Positions 1-11,860 of a stretch of DNA of 64,000 nt are shown one piece after another. Position numbers and translations under genes: made by a program. The notes under the pieces were generated by a model. The model was not told the origin of the DNA. It did not search any database and saw only the letters and a list, made by a program, of their open reading frames with translations. The first letter of the stretch is position 1; each line of letters begins with the position of its first letter. The DNA comes from Ursus arctos (lineage: Eukaryota; Chordata; Mammalia; Carnivora; Ursidae). Location: contig NW_026622997.1 of the NCBI RefSeq assembly GCF_023065955.2, positions 9,906,001-9,970,000 on the forward strand. Reading direction: 5' to 3'.

Positions 1-37
1 TCAAGAGATGAGACTCTTTTAAGACTGAACTAAAGGG

Positions 38-154
38 TGGGGGTGCTGGCCAGCTTAGTCGGTAGAGTGTGTGACTTGGTCTTGGGGTTGTGGGATTGAG
101 CCCCACGTTGGGTGTAGAGAGTACTTAAAAATAAATAAAATCTTTAAAAAAAAG
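38..154 (+). mobile_element. SINEC (tRNA-Lys-derived carnivore SINE), older copy
   Basis: The head resembles the SINE tRNA-like part (gtcggtagagtgtgtgactt, gattgagccccacgttggg) and the tail is taaaaataaataaaatcttt plus A-run. It is short compared with the roughly 200-bp young copies elsewhere. Imperfect 15-bp target-site duplications flank it (gactgaactaaaggg at 23-37, gattgaagtaaaggg at 155-169, 13 of 15 matching), which fixes both ends and shows an older insertion. No host function is implied. Confidence 0.85.
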
Positions 155-169
155 GATTGAAGTAAAGGG

Positions 170-1224
170 AGAGTGTGAGATTTTTATTTTTATCAAAAAA
201 ATAGAGCATGGATGTGAGAAATTTTTCGCTTTTTAAAAATAGCCTGCTACAAAATTGTTCTTCTTCCATTAATTCTTTCCTGAGTTTATTGAGTGTCTAC
301 TAGGCCAGGCATTCCTAACTGAGAGAGCGCCCCATACAGTGGCCTCAAGGTAGAGAGCATTGCATCCTGGGAAGGCAGTCAGAGCCAGGGCACCTGGATG
401 GTGACAAGAAAGATCTGGGTGAAGTCACAGAAGCAGGAAGGAGCCCAGTGATGCGGACATTTGTAGGTTCTGGAGAATGCTGAGGGCAAGCGCTGAAGGG
501 TTTGAGCTGCAGGGATGTGGTTCTGGAGAAGTGGATTGGAGGGGCAGCAGGAGAGGGAGCAGTGACTCCCCTTGGGTGCCTGCCAGGGTAGGCTAGGCAT
601 GAGGTGATAGGGCTTACATGCCCGTGCATCTTAAACTATCTGTGGCAAAGGCCTATAATTTTTTATTTCTAATCTGTTTTGATGGATATGTTTGTAAATT
701 ATGAGAAACATGAATTACTGGAAGAATGTGGCAGCAATGCCTAATTGTTCCAAAAGGATTTGTGTGCTTCCTCTCCCTTTCTGTCCTTACCTTACTGTGG
801 GCTGGCACCAGGTGTCTGCAGACCACCCTTCAGTAGCCCCAGCTGTGACCGCTGCTCCAACATGCAGCACTACATCGAGCGCTTTCTGTGCACGGGGCAG
901 CGGTGTGTTGTTAACATTCTCTGCCAGTCACTGTGCTATGCGCAGGAGAAACAGTGAGACAGGAAGTCAGGCCTCTGCCTTCTCAGCTTCTGTAGTGTCG
1001 CTGAAATAGGAGAGAAGTGGATGAATCTGGGGTAGACACAATAGGACTTACTGGTGGATCGAATGTGGAAGATGGGCAAAGGAGGACTCCAGGCTGACTG
1101 GCAGAAGCGGGAGTTATCTTTCAGACCTGGAGTATGCGAGATTCTTTTTAGCCTTGAGCTTTTATATTTTAAAGAGAGGACATCCTAATTCTTTAACAGC
1201 AAAATGATTTATCTCCTCCTACAG
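170..1224. other. Unassigned sequence, no gene seen
   Basis: Moderate GC. The only ORFs are short (94 codons or fewer), overlap one another on opposite strands and show no domain I recognise. No repeat family was recognised with confidence. Confidence 0.5.
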
Positions 1225-1370
1225 ATTTGAAATGAATCTCCAGGGAAGAAATCTGGATGGCTGGGGGCAGGGGTGGGAGGGAGCCTTACTTTTCAATATA
1301 TATCTCTTTGTGCCTTTGGAATTTTGTAGTGTTTGTGCATATCACCTATCCAACAAAATATGTTTAAAAA
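1225..1370 (+). mobile_element. Possible old L1 3'-end fragment
   Basis: A G-rich stretch (ggctgggggcaggggtggga) is followed by an AT-rich segment ending in aaaatatgtttaaaaat. This resembles the 3'UTR end of ancient mammalian L1 (L1M) elements in plus orientation. Divergence is high and the boundaries are approximate. Confidence 0.35.
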
Positions 1371-1429
1371 TAGGTTTCTTACAACAGCTGTGGATAAACT
1401 TGAAATAAGAAATGTGGAAGACTTATGTG

Positions 1430-2136
1430 ATGAAAACTTTAAAACCAAAGGGATATGAGAGAGGGGTTAAAGGAAGAGTATAAAAAGGTAGGCTTGATAT
1501 TGAAAGCCGTCATTTCTCTGGAAATCTGTAAAATCAGTGCTTCCCCAAGAGCAGTAGGATTTTTGTTGTTCAGGGAGGGAGTTACCGAAATGATACAGAA
1601 CTCCTCTGGAGAAATACAAATGTAAGAAAAACCTGGGAAATTCTGAAAAAGATTAGGAATGAGCAGCAACTAGAGTTAAACACTAGAACTGGACAATTTA
1701 AACTTGCTGCGGAAGAAGAAATAAGTAAACGGATCAACAGAACAAAATACTATCCAGAAGTAAACCTGAAATGACCTGAAATTAGATAATGACAATGGTG
1801 GTTTTCAGATCACTGTAGAAAATAGATTTGTCGAATAATTTAAATGTTCAGGGAAACGAGATTAACAAAATGCATTTTTCCTCTTTCACTCTTTACACCG
1901 GGAGAATTCCAGATACAGATGAAAGATTTAAGGATGAAAATATGAAACAGTACAACTGTAAGAAAACATGGGTGGATTTATTTATAATTTCAGAATGGTG
2001 AAGACCTTTCTCTCAGCCGTACATTTGTAGCACACATGGCCAAGAAAACAGTTGACGGAAAGACAAGAAAGTTAACAATCTTACTTTTAAAAGAATTCAT
2101 AGATGCAAGTAATAAAAAGACTATTAATCCAGTAGG

Positions 2137-2184
<48 letters not shown>

Positions 2185-2890
2185 TGGTAGTTTAAGAAAA
2201 AATACACAAATGCTGCTAAATAAATGAAATGTGCAGCCTTGCAGATAATAATTATTAGAAGGCATGTCAATGAGATTGTATTTGGACAGCTTGGCAAAAA
2301 TATAAAATTCTGAGTGCTCACAAGAGTTTGGGCAAACAGAAACTTTCACGTAAAAACATGAGATCCAGAGACAATATCAAAATAGAATGCATATGCCCTT
2401 TCCCTCGAAATCTCACCTTTAAAAAATTATCTTCCATCTGAACTTACATTGCTTTTTATGTAAGCAAGGATGCTTATTCCAGCATAGTTTGCTGTAGCAG
2501 AAACCTGGGGACAGAGCGCCTCAGTGTGGCACTGGTCAGTTAAATCCTGGCACCCCAAATGGCATTGTGACTTGTAGCTGTCCAGAGAGTGAGGAGTGTG
2601 TATTATGTGTTATGTGTTACATGTATTATGTGCTGACAGACAAAACATTCCAGTGCGTGTTGCTGTTAGATGAAGAGCGAGATGTGGTCTGTGACCCTGT
2701 TTGTAGAGATAATCAGAAAGAATATGTTTTATAGATAGATTGAATAAATCCCCCACTCTTCCAAAAAGGATCACAGGAAACGTTAACAGTTGTAGGAAAA
2801 GTGACAAAGTAACTGAGGTAGAGATTGAGGAGGGGTCCCATTTGAATTATGTATGTGTGTGGTCTGTTTTATTATTTTTAACTCAATAGG
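1430..2890 (+). mobile_element. Ancient L1 relic (L1M4-like), ORF2 C-terminal half to 3' end
   Basis: The order of segments follows the C-terminal half of L1 ORF2: ttgttgttcagggagggagt near 1560, then aagaaaacatgggtggattt near 1962, then a 3'UTR-like segment near 2460. No continuous reading frame survives. A (GT)n microsatellite lies inside. Family assignment rests on pattern memory; the exact subfamily is uncertain. Confidence 0.5.
2141..2181 (+). repeat. (GT)n microsatellite, about 20 units
   Basis: Twenty uninterrupted GT dinucleotides sit within the old L1 relic. Runs of this length are commonly polymorphic. The threonine-histidine repeats in minus-strand ORFs here are translation artefacts of this tract. 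Confidence 0.97.
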
Positions 2891-3253
2891 GATTATCTGA
2901 GTATGAGATTATAGGGCTTTCTTTCTCTAAAACACGCACATCTCTAAATGTTACTTAGAAAAAAAATCCTGTAACATTTTCTTTATTCATAGATTGTGGT
3001 ATTAGACTGAGATCAATTTACTTTGTTTATCCTGTCCTCTTCAGACATATGAAACTCTTAAGATTGAGACCTTTTCAGTTTTTGATCTTGGTGGTTTAAG
3101 CTAAGAAGAGGACACTGAGCCTCTTTTTAAGCATAGGCATGGAGGGTGGGTGAGAGCCTAAAGGTTTGTAAGTGATGGGGACTAGGGGCTCCTGACTGGA
3201 TCTAGCTGTCGGAAGGAGAGACAACAGCCAGCCACAGACGCTTTCTTTCATAA
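2891..3253. other. Unassigned sequence, nothing recognised
   Basis: AT-rich non-coding sequence between the old L1 and the SINE insertion. No ORF, repeat family or regulatory motif could be supported. Confidence 0.4.
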
Positions 3254-3267
3254 CTGTAATGCATTTC

Positions 3268-3466
3268 TTTTTTTTTTTTTTTAAAGATTTTATTTATTTG
3301 ACAGAGATAGAGACAGCCAGCGAGAGAGGGAACACAAGCAGGGGGAGTGGGAGAGGAAGAAGCAGGCTCATAGCAGAAGAGCCTGATGTGGGGCTCGATC
3401 CCAGATCGCCGGGATCACGCCCTGAGCCGAAGGCAGACGCTTAACCGCTGTGCCACCCAGGCGCCC
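3268..3466 (-). mobile_element. Young bear-type SINEC, full length
   Basis: On the plus strand it reads poly(T), aaagattttatttatttgac, then the CT/GA-rich body, and ends in the reverse complement of the tRNA-like head (cgctgtgccacccaggcgcc). It is flanked by a perfect 14-bp target duplication, ctgtaatgcatttc, at 3254-3267 and 3467-3480. The perfect duplication and intact poly(A) indicate a recent insertion. The short ORF across it is a SINE translation artefact. Confidence 0.97.
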
Positions 3467-3480
3467 CTGTAATGCATTTC

Positions 3481-4630
3481 TGATCCATAGTGATATAATA
3501 GCTCCAGTGTGGCCCCATGTGAATTTACCTACTGTCGATTTCTTTGGGGGTAAAAGTTTAAATAACTTTCTGTGCATCATAGGATCTTCTGAATGTTTAT
3601 GGGTTTTATGCAGTAAACATATTCATCCACAAAACAAATTTAGGTACATAAAGTTCTTGGAGTACTAATGAGCTTTTTAGATGTGTGTGATGTCTGAAAC
3701 TTGTAGATAATTTAGAAAAAAGCAAATGGCTTGGGACCATCTTCTGGAAGCAATTCAGATTATGAATGAAGCTGCAGTCCTTGTGAATGTGCCTTCAATT
3801 CAAAAGCGATGCAGTTTTATTCAAGGCATTCATGTATCCCCAGAAATTAAAGTGTAAAAATTTTAATAAGAATTTCTTTTGGGCTTTGCTGGCTATTAAT
3901 CTATAAGTCTCATAACTTACATTTGTATGGTATTTTTTTATGTTTAGACACTCCCCCCCCCCCCCCAATCTCACTTATACTTCCTAACAGCCTTGGGAAT
4001 TGTCTCTATTACTTGAGGACTTAGTGTTTTTAGTGTTTGACATTGGAGGGCAATCTTGCCAACCCTGAAAAGACGTTAACAATGGTGCAGAATATTATAG
4101 TGCCACAGCAGAAAGAACCAAGGGCGTATCAAAACTTAAAGATTTGACTCATTTCTGTAGCTGCTGAGCATGTGCGCATTGAGGAGAGCTTTGAAAAGTA
4201 GCGTGATTCCCAGGACGTGCTAGAAGGCATGGGGCACTTTTTTCTTGCCCCTCCCCTGTCCTGGGCTATTATTTCCTAAGGAGCCATCTCTCAAAATTTA
4301 AAGACCACAGTGCCAACTCTTGATTCTTATTTTTAAGGCATCCCACCTGGTCTTGAATACCAAATGGAGTGCCTAATATGTGCCAGTGCTGGACGTGCTG
4401 GAGACAAGTGTTCAACAGTGAAGGCACAGTCCCTTTCCTTAGCCGCTGACGCTCCCTTTCAGGTGTGGTTACCAAGGAGGACATGCCCCTGGCTCCCAGA
4501 GAATTTGGCGTTTAATGGGGTTGCTGTCTGATCGATAGGCAGACCTGACACCTTGTATTCAGTGTTATAATAGCGGAAGTTGAAGTTGCCAGAGGATGTA
4601 TAGGCATGGTCTTTAACCCAGATTTGAGGA
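3481..4630. other. Unassigned sequence with a C14 homopolymer
   Basis: Non-coding sequence. A 14-base C run lies at 3953-3966. The stretch around 3900-4030 is weakly MIR-like (aacttacatttg, cttcctaacagccttgggaa) but too diverged to call. No other structure was seen. Confidence 0.4.
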
Positions 4631-4639
4631 TTCTGGGTG

Positions 4640-4831
4640 AGGAGGGGAAGAGGAGAGGGAGGGAGGAGGAAGAGAGAGAGAGAGAGAGAGAGAGGAAGAG
4701 AATCTCAAGCAGACTCCCCACTGAGTGCGGAGCCCCACTTGGGACTTGATCTCGTGACCCTGAGCTCACCACCTGAGTCAAAAGCAAGAAAGTTGGATGT
4801 TCAACTGACTGAGCCACGCAGGCTCTCCCAG
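4640..4831 (-). mobile_element. SINEC, older subtype, with expanded (GA)n
   Basis: The body contains gaatctcaagcagactcccc, ccccacttgggacttgatct and ends gactgagccacgcaggctct, the reverse complement of the SINE tRNA-like head. Its CT-rich part, seen as GA on this strand, has expanded at 4672-4694. No clear target duplication was found, which fits an older, more diverged copy. Confidence 0.85.
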
Positions 4832-4869
4832 AAGATAATTTCTGATAGAGAATTTTTTAAGGACTCTAA

Positions 4870-5645
4870 TGTAAGTACAGGGAACTCTTCTGGGAAGTAG
4901 ATTTGTACAAGCCTCAATGAGGGAGGAGTGTACATGGAGAACAGCCTCAGCAAAGCCTTGGGTGCAAGGAAGCATGAGAAAGTGTTGAAAAACAGAAAAT
5001 GGTTCAGGAAGGCTAGCTTGTGGCTGGGAGTTAGAGAATCTTAAGAGGTGAATCTGGAGAGGGAAGCACTGGTTCCCAAAACTTTCCTGATTTTGGAATC
5101 ACCTGGGAATTAAAAAAATACTGATGACTGGCTCCCACCTCCAGGCATTGTGACTTAATTGGGATGGAGCGTGCTGAGGGATGGGAAACCCATAGTTTCC
5201 CAGATTTCCGTGTATGGCAAAATTTGGGAACATCCGAGCCAATTTATGAAGGTCTGTATAAACATGCTGAGTCATAAGGATTTTATCCACAGAGACATTT
5301 TTGGCATGGAGGAGCCACTGAATGATTTTACCAGTAGAGTGACTTGATCAGACCTATAGTTTGGGAGATCTTGCTGGTTGTTTTGGGGAAAATAGTTTAA
5401 GAAAGCTGAGACTGGAGGCAGGGAAACCAGTCAAGGGGTCCCTTAGATAAATATAGGTGGCCTGATGGAAGGAGTGACAGTAGGGATGGAAGGAGGCAGA
5501 TGGATCCCTGAGATATTGAAGAGATGGATTCCGTAGAACTTGTCATGGGTGGGATGGGGTATGTGGGGCAGAGGAGAGTGATCAGTTGACTGAGGTGGGT
5601 GGGAGCAGGGAGAGCAGGGGTGATACCGGGGAAGGGGGGGATCAT
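4870..5645 (+). repeat. Ancient mammalian interspersed repeat, family not named
   Basis: Segments such as aaggattttatccacagaga, ggaggagccactgaatgatt and gagactggaggcagggaaac match a dispersed mammalian repeat I recognise by pattern but cannot name. A second copy in the same orientation is at 43365-44600; the two cover overlapping and consecutive parts of one longer consensus. A MER5-like element appears inserted in this copy. Confidence 0.5.
5067..5237 (+). mobile_element. MER5-like hAT-Charlie MITE
   Basis: The left end (cactggttcccaaaactttc), the internal ggaatcacctgggaatt and the right end (tttgggaac) follow the MER5A/B pattern, a non-autonomous hAT DNA element with terminal inverted repeats near CAGTGGTTCTC. 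It interrupts the ancient repeat. An 8-bp target duplication could not be verified because of divergence. Confidence 0.6.
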
Positions 5646-6004
5646 TTCTCCATATTTCAGTAGAGATCACCAGCACTGCTGGTTTCTCCTTCCAAGGAAT
5701 AGCTGAGGAAGTCCATCATTTCTTTGCTAAGCACTGACCTCATTCGATCAACTGCCTCTAGTTTGATTTCTCCTCAGGTAGAGCTTGTATCTTCTTCCTC
5801 TGCAGTTTGAGTGGGTGTCTTTTCTCTAATGATTAATGATCTTGCATATCTCATATGCATTAAGAGATCTGTAAGGGTGATTCTCCCCATACTTGTGATC
5901 CATTGGAGTCCTGGTGGCCACTGTGGCTCAGTGGCATCTAAAGAGCTTTGATTTTCATAGTTGGGGAAATATAAATTTCATTACTCTTTCATATAAATTG
6001 AATT
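5646..6004. other. Unassigned sequence, nothing recognised
   Basis: Non-coding sequence between the ancient repeat and a SINE. No ORF or repeat family could be supported. Confidence 0.4.
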
Positions 6005-6017
6005 GGAAATTTATATT

Positions 6018-6207
6018 CCTTTTTTAAAAAAAGATTTTTAAAATTTATTTCAGAGAGAGAGATAGTAAGAGAGCAAGAGCAGGGGAGAGAAGGAGAAGCA
6101 GGCTCCTGGCTGAGCAGGGAGCCCAACGCAGGGCTGGATCCCAGGACCCTGGGATCATGACCTGAGCTGAAGGCAGACGCTTAACAACTGAGCCACGCAA
6201 GCGCCCC
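6018..6207 (-). mobile_element. SINEC, intermediate-age copy
   Basis: Reverse-oriented SINE: T-run and aaaagatttttaaaatttat, GA-rich body, ggatcccaggaccctgggat, ending gagccacgcaagcgcccc. The flanks are a 12-13 bp target duplication with one gap (ggaaatttatatt at 6005-6017, ggaatttatatt at 6210-6221). Confidence 0.93.
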
Positions 6208-6221
6208 ATGGAATTTATATT

Positions 6222-7860
6222 ACTTGAATCCAAAAAGTTTTTGGAGAATTTTTGAGGCCAATTTTATACAGCAATCTGGATTTCTTTACGAAAGAAGTAC
6301 AATCTATGTAACAGAAGTGCAGTTGTGCTCTATTTCAAGAAAATCTAATATACAAAAATCTGAAATGACAAAGCTGGCATATTGTGGGTGGAGATAATTG
6401 GTGGTTGATAATTTTGCTAATGGATTCTTGGCTTTGAAAAGAGGTGCTTTAGGAATCTTTCGTAATGTAAGGTTTCTGTGTTCATTTAAATGACTTAGAT
6501 TTTAGGAATAATATTTTGGGATAAGAAACAGCCTGCCTGGATATTAGATAATTAACTAATATTGTTATGAGAATCCTGGTAAAGCATTAATAAGAGTGAA
6601 GACCCCCACATGATGCTGGACAATGTCAGACAAGGTGAGTATTCCTTTATATACATGCGCTCTCTGACCTTTCCCCATTGCTGTAGCTTTTGTGAATAGT
6701 TGTCTCATCTCTTTCCATGCATGCAGCACCTGCAGAACCCCATAGTGAAATCAAACCCTGTGTGTGACATTTTGGTCTGTTGATATGAATGTGTTCTAAA
6801 GTCATAAATTATATGTAATGAAATTCACTATAGATTTACCTAGGTAAATAAGTTTTGAAGCCAGAAATTCTAGAGTTAGATGGGAAATTCATTTCCTGAT
6901 GAGAAGAAGTTGACTAAGAGAAATTATGAAAATATAATCTGGGAAAAAAAAACTCCACAATTTGAAAAATAGCAAGACCTTAACATTAAGTATTTGCGGT
7001 AAAGTAATATCTCACCCCATCTTTCAAAGAAAGAATGATATACCAGCAACAAAACATGTGTTTTCCAAAGCATCAAGATATATTGTTGGCAGCATACTAT
7101 TTTGAAAAGAATTTGTTTTGTTTCTAAAGAGTAGAATGATTTTTAGAGAAGAGGGGAACAGAGGGCACCCGAATACCTAACGCATTTGTGATGGGCTGGT
7201 TATAAATGTATGTTCAGAGACAAATGACCATGATAAACAACCGTAGAGGAGCCTGCTTCATATGAAATGAAATCATTTGCCTCCTGCCACCTTGCATGGC
7301 ATCAACAGATGAGTCGTGCATGAGTCGTAAAGCAGCATATACTGCTGGTGCTCATTCTGTCATCTGCTAGGGCTTCATTATGGAGAGGGATGCTGGTGGC
7401 TATCCAGACGCTTCACTGGCAGCCTTCGCTGACTAATGGAGCCGTATTCGTGTTGGCTGACATCTGGTTTTAGAAGTTATTTATAAAGAAAAGATCGTTG
7501 TAATCCAAACAGAGAGATTTTTAAATGTCAGGTGTACTGTGCAGGATTCATCTAGGGTGAGTGGCACCGTGGGAAGCATTAGCTACTTTTCTGAACACTC
7601 GTATGTGCTGAGGGTGTTTTTTTCTGTGTGCAAATGATATTTCCATATAGCGTGTTATAAGCAAAATACTTGAAATAAACATGAAGTTCTGTAGTTTTGA
7701 ACATAGTATCACCCAAATGACACATTAGTAAACTAAAAAATGAATGGGACAACATGTAAAGACCTCAGAAGTCCACATTCCTGTCCTCACAGTGAGAAAA
7801 TAAGCTCAGCAAACCGAAAATCAACATCTCTTCTCAGATCCTTCAGAGAATCGAGGTTAT
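6222..7860. other. Unassigned AT-rich sequence
   Basis: No ORF of 60 codons or more and no repeat I can name. A GT-type splice donor-like site (caaggtgagtatt, near 6632) was seen but no convincing acceptor pairs with it. Confidence 0.4.
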
Positions 7861-7869
7861 AGGGTAAAC

Positions 7870-9428
7870 TGCTGCCCCAAGAAATGGAGAGAAGAGTGCA
7901 TAGCAAGAATCACGGTTTACCAGAAGCAGAAGTCCTGGAGTAGAGCCCTCCTTCCCTGCCCCGCCCTTCTCCCCCTTCCCCCACCGGTACTGGTAGGAAC
8001 AGTTAAACTGTAACAGGTGAATTGCTAGAGGCTTGGTGTGCACAAGCCTGGGAGTTCAAAACTATCAGGGCCCTGTACTGGGGGGGAGGGCTCTACGCTT
8101 TCATGAATTTTACTTCCTGGAGGCTCACCAGAGTCTCAGAAAAATCTTCTCCTGTTTCTGGCAGTGGGAGGGGAAAAGAAACCATTTTGAAATATATCCA
8201 GAGCATTCTCTTCTCCTTAAAAAAACCTGCCCTTAAAGATACTATTTTACTAAAGCTTAACAGACCTGGAGTTTCCCAGAATGCAACAAACTGTCTTGGG
8301 GCATGGGAAATACCCAGTTCCAGCCCCTTCTACACTTTTGGTTTCACCTGAGGGGGAAAAAGAAAGGTGAGTCACACTTGAAAGTCACAGTCCAGGGGCA
8401 CAGTCTCCCTAAAAGACTGAGACCTAATCATAGCCCTGTAGAGGGCTTCCCTTCCTCCAGTACCTTACCACCACGTCAGTCATGAACCTGGATAATAACA
8501 AGGGATTATCAACTGCAAGACTCAGACCCTATATAAGAGAAAGCCAAGGGCAACAGGGAAGACTAAAATAGGGACAGGAGAAGAATTTTTAGCCTCTTGA
8601 CACCTAAAACTAACAGTAAACACAGCCTACCTCCTAGCCAGATACACATAAAACCTCACACTAAAGGCCTCAGTTCCTTTTGCACAATATATCATGTCTG
8701 TCTTTCAACAAAAAATACAAGGCATGCTAAAAGGCAAAACAGTTTAAAGAGACGACACATCAGAACCACAGTCAGACGGGGGACGAGATTTTTGAATGAT
8801 CAGACTGAGCATTTAAAGTAAGTATAATACACTAAGGGGTCTAACAAAACGTGGACAAAATTCAAGAACAGATAGATGTAAGCAGAGAGATGGAAATCCT
8901 GGGAAGAATCAAAATTCATGCTGGAAGTGAGAAACACAGTAACAGAAATGAAGAATGGCTTTTGGTTCATCTGTAGACTGGGCTGGGCCAAGGAAACAGT
9001 CAATGAGTTTGTAGATTTGTCGAGGGAAATTTCCCCAACTGAACAGCAAAAGGAAACAAGAATAAAAAATACCAGAACAGAATGTTTAAGAACTGTAGGA
9101 CAAATAAAATATGGGTATTGGGAATACCAAAAGGAGAAGAAAGAGGAAATGAAGAAATATTTGAAGTGATAATGACTGAGAAATTTTCCCAAATGGATGA
9201 TAAACATAAAACCACAAATTTGGGAAGCTCAGAGAACACTTTTGCAAAAAATCTGCACTTAGATATATCATACTAAAACTGCAGAAAATTAAAGACAAAG
9301 AGAAAATCTTGAGTAAAGCCAGAGGATGTAAACACCTTCCCATATAGGCTCAAAGATAAGAATTACATCAGATTTTATTCAGAAACCATGTAAGCAAATC
9401 AGAAAAACAACCAACCTAAAAGTCTATA
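7870..9428 (+). mobile_element. Old L1 (L1M-type): 5'UTR and ORF1 portion, left of Tigger1
   Basis: The sequence from about 8160 (ggcagtgggaggggaaaaga) through gaccctatataagag near 8527 and caaggcatgctaaaaggcaa near 8719 follows an old L1 5'UTR. ORF1 follows, with an 83-codon surviving piece at 8918-9169 (LSREISPTEQQKETRIKNT, coiled-coil-like and highly charged). ORF1 RNA-binding proteins package L1 RNA; this copy is broken by stops and frameshifts and is inert. The same L1 resumes at 11861 after a Tigger1 insertion. Confidence 0.75.
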
Positions 9429-11860
9429 AAAGCATATCTCATTTTATTGTGCTTTGCTTTATTGAATTTTGCAGATGTTGTTTTTTTTTTTTTTTTTTTT
9501 TTTTTTTGCAAATTTTAGGTTTGTGGCAATCCTGCATCAAACAAGTCTGTCAGTGCCATTTTTCCAACAGCATTTTCTTTCTTCATGTTTCTCTGTCACA
9601 TTTTGGTAATCTTCACAATATTTCAAACTTTTCCATGATTATTATATTTGTTATAGTGATTTGTGATCACTGATCTTTGAAGTTATTCTTGTAATTATTT
9701 TGAGGCAGCACAAACTGTGCCTGTATAAGAAGGTGAACGGAATTGATAAATATGAATATTGTATGTATTCTGACTGCTCCACTGACCAGCTGTTCCCCCA
9801 TCTCCTTGGGCTTCTCTGTTCCTTGAGACACAACAATATTGAAAGTAGGCCAGTTACCTTATCGTGGCTTCTCTGTGTTCAAGTGAAAGGAAAGGTGGCA
9901 CATCCCTCACTTTCAATCAAAAGCTAGAAATGATTACGCTTCGTGATGAAGGCATGTCGAATGCCGAGACAGGCCAAAAGCTGGGCCACTTGCCCCAAAC
10001 AGTTAGCCAAGTCGTGAATGCAAAGGAAGAGTTCTTGAAAGAAATTAAAAGTGCTACTCCAGTGAACACATGATTAAGAAAGCAAAGACAGCCTGATTAC
10101 TGATATGGAGAAAGTTCTAGTGGTCTGGATAGAAGATTAAGCCAGCCACAACAGTCCCTTAAGTGACAGGCTAATCCAGACCAAGGTCCTAACTGTGTTC
10201 AATTCTGTGAAGGCTGAGAGAGGTAAGAAATTTGCTGGAGAAAGGTTAGCAGACTTGGTTTGTGAAGTTTAAGGAAAGAATCCGTATTTGTAATATCAAA
10301 GTGCAAGGTGAAGCAGCAGGGCTAAGGTAGAAACTGCAGCAGGCTATCTAGAAGATCTAGCTAAGGTAACTAATGAAGGTGGCTGCACTGAACAGCAGGT
10401 TTTCAGTGTAGACAAAACAGCCTTATATTGGAAGAAGATGCCATCTAGGACTTTCATAGCTAGAGAGGAGTCAACTCCTGTCTTCAGTGCTTCAAAGGAC
10501 AGGCTGACTCTTTGTTAAGGACTAATGCAGCTGGTGACGTGAAGTTGAAGCCAGTGCTCATTTGCCATTTCAAAATCCTAGGCTCTTAAGAATTATGCTA
10601 AACTATTCTGCCTGTTCTCCAAAAGGAACAACAAAGCCTGGATGGTAGCACATCTGTTTACAACATGGTTTACTGAATATTTAAAGCCCATTGTGGAGAA
10701 CTACTACTCAGGAAAAAAAGATTGCCTTCAAAATATTCTTGCTCATTGACAATGCATCTGGTCACTCCAGGCCTCTGATGGAGATGTCCAGTGGGATGAG
10801 TGTTGTTTTCATGCCTGCTAAGACAACATCCATTCTGCAGCGCATGGATCAAGGAGTAATTTCAACTTTCAAGTCTTATTGTTTAACAAATGTGTTTCAT
10901 AAGGCTAGAGCTGCCAGAGATAGTGATTCCTCTGATAGAGCTGGGCAAAGTCCTTGGAAAACTTTCTGGGAAGGATTCACCTTTCTAGATTCAGGACATT
11001 GGTGACTCATGGGAAGAGGTCAAAACATCCACAGGAGCAGGAGTTTGAAAGAAGTTGATTCCAACCCCCATGGGTGACTTTGAGGGGTTCAGGACTTCCA
11101 TGGGGAAAGTAACTGCCGATGTGGTGGAAACAGCAAGAGAACTAGGATTAGAAGTGGAGCCTGAAGATGGGACTGAACCACTGCCATCTGGTGATAAACT
11201 TGAACAGATGAGGAATTGCTTCTTATGGACGAGCAGAGACCATGGTTTCCTGAGATGGCAGCTGCTCCTGGTAAAGATGCCGTGGAGACTGTTGAGATGA
11301 CAACAGAGGATTTAGAATGTTATATAAACTTAGTTGATCAAGCAGTGGTAGGGGGTGAGAGGATGGACTCCAGTTTGAAAGAAGTTCCACTGTGGGTAAA
11401 ATGCTATCAAACAGCATCACAAGCTACAGAGAAATTGTTCTTGAAAGGAAGAGTCAATAGGTGTGGCTGACTTCATCGTTGTCTTATTTCAGAAATTGCC
11501 CCAGTCCCCCGCATCCTCCAGCAACCCCTCCCCCCCAATGGTCAGCAGCCATCAACACGGAGATAAGACCCTCCACCAGCAAAGAGATTTGGACTTGCTG
11601 AAAGATCAGATGAAGGTCAACGGTTGTTTGTTTTTGTTTTTTTGTTTGTTTTTTTGTTAGCAATAAAGTCCTTTTTTAAATAGGTCACATTGTTTTTCAG
11701 AAATAATGCTATTACACACTTACGAGACTACGATATTAGTGTAAACATAACTTTTATATGCAGTGGAAAACCCAGAAATCCATTTGGCTCATTTTATTAC
11801 AAGATTCACTTTATTCTGGTGGTCTGGAACTGAACTCACAATATCTGCGAGGAACGCCTT
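9429..11860 (+). mobile_element. Tigger1 DNA transposon (TcMar-Tigger), nearly complete
   Basis: A 2.43-kb element with terminal inverted repeats close to CAGGCATACCTC (aaagcatatctc at 9429-9440; gaggaacgcctt at 11849-11860). TA dinucleotides at 9427-9428 and 11861-11862 form the expected target duplication. The interior follows the Tigger1 transposase gene end to end. Odd points: a T27 run at 9481-9507 and GTTT expansions near 11625-11658, both post-insertion slippage. It lies inside an older L1, whose sequence resumes exactly after it. Confidence 0.95.
9864..11620 (+). pseudogene. Tigger1 transposase pseudogene (pogo/CENP-B-like)
   Basis: The gene encodes a cut-and-paste transposase with an N-terminal CENP-B-like helix-turn-helix and a DDE catalytic domain. 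The start [10 protein letters not shown] and HTH-region residues [18 protein letters not shown] are readable over 69 codons (9864-10073). The first catalytic region survives as [13 protein letters not shown] near 10400, where the usual DETA is DKTA. The second is [10 protein letters not shown] near 10735, followed by [17 protein letters not shown]. Several frameshifts and stops split the frame into pieces (10691-11005, 11055-11300, 11216-11470). It cannot make a working enzyme. Confidence 0.9.

Noticed and set aside
2141..2181. Threonine-histidine repeat protein
   Set aside because: It is the translation of a (GT)n microsatellite on the minus strand; the same applies to 41475-41517.
3259..3444. 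Short ORFs rich in RGSGRGRSRLIAEE-type residues (also at 39245-39466 and 48326-48742)
   Set aside because: The same residues recur wherever the bear-type SINE is read in reverse; they are translations of the SINE.
6600..6660. Exon ending at a strong donor-like caaggtgagtatt
   Set aside because: No acceptor with a polypyrimidine tract was found within a plausible distance and there is no coding signal upstream.
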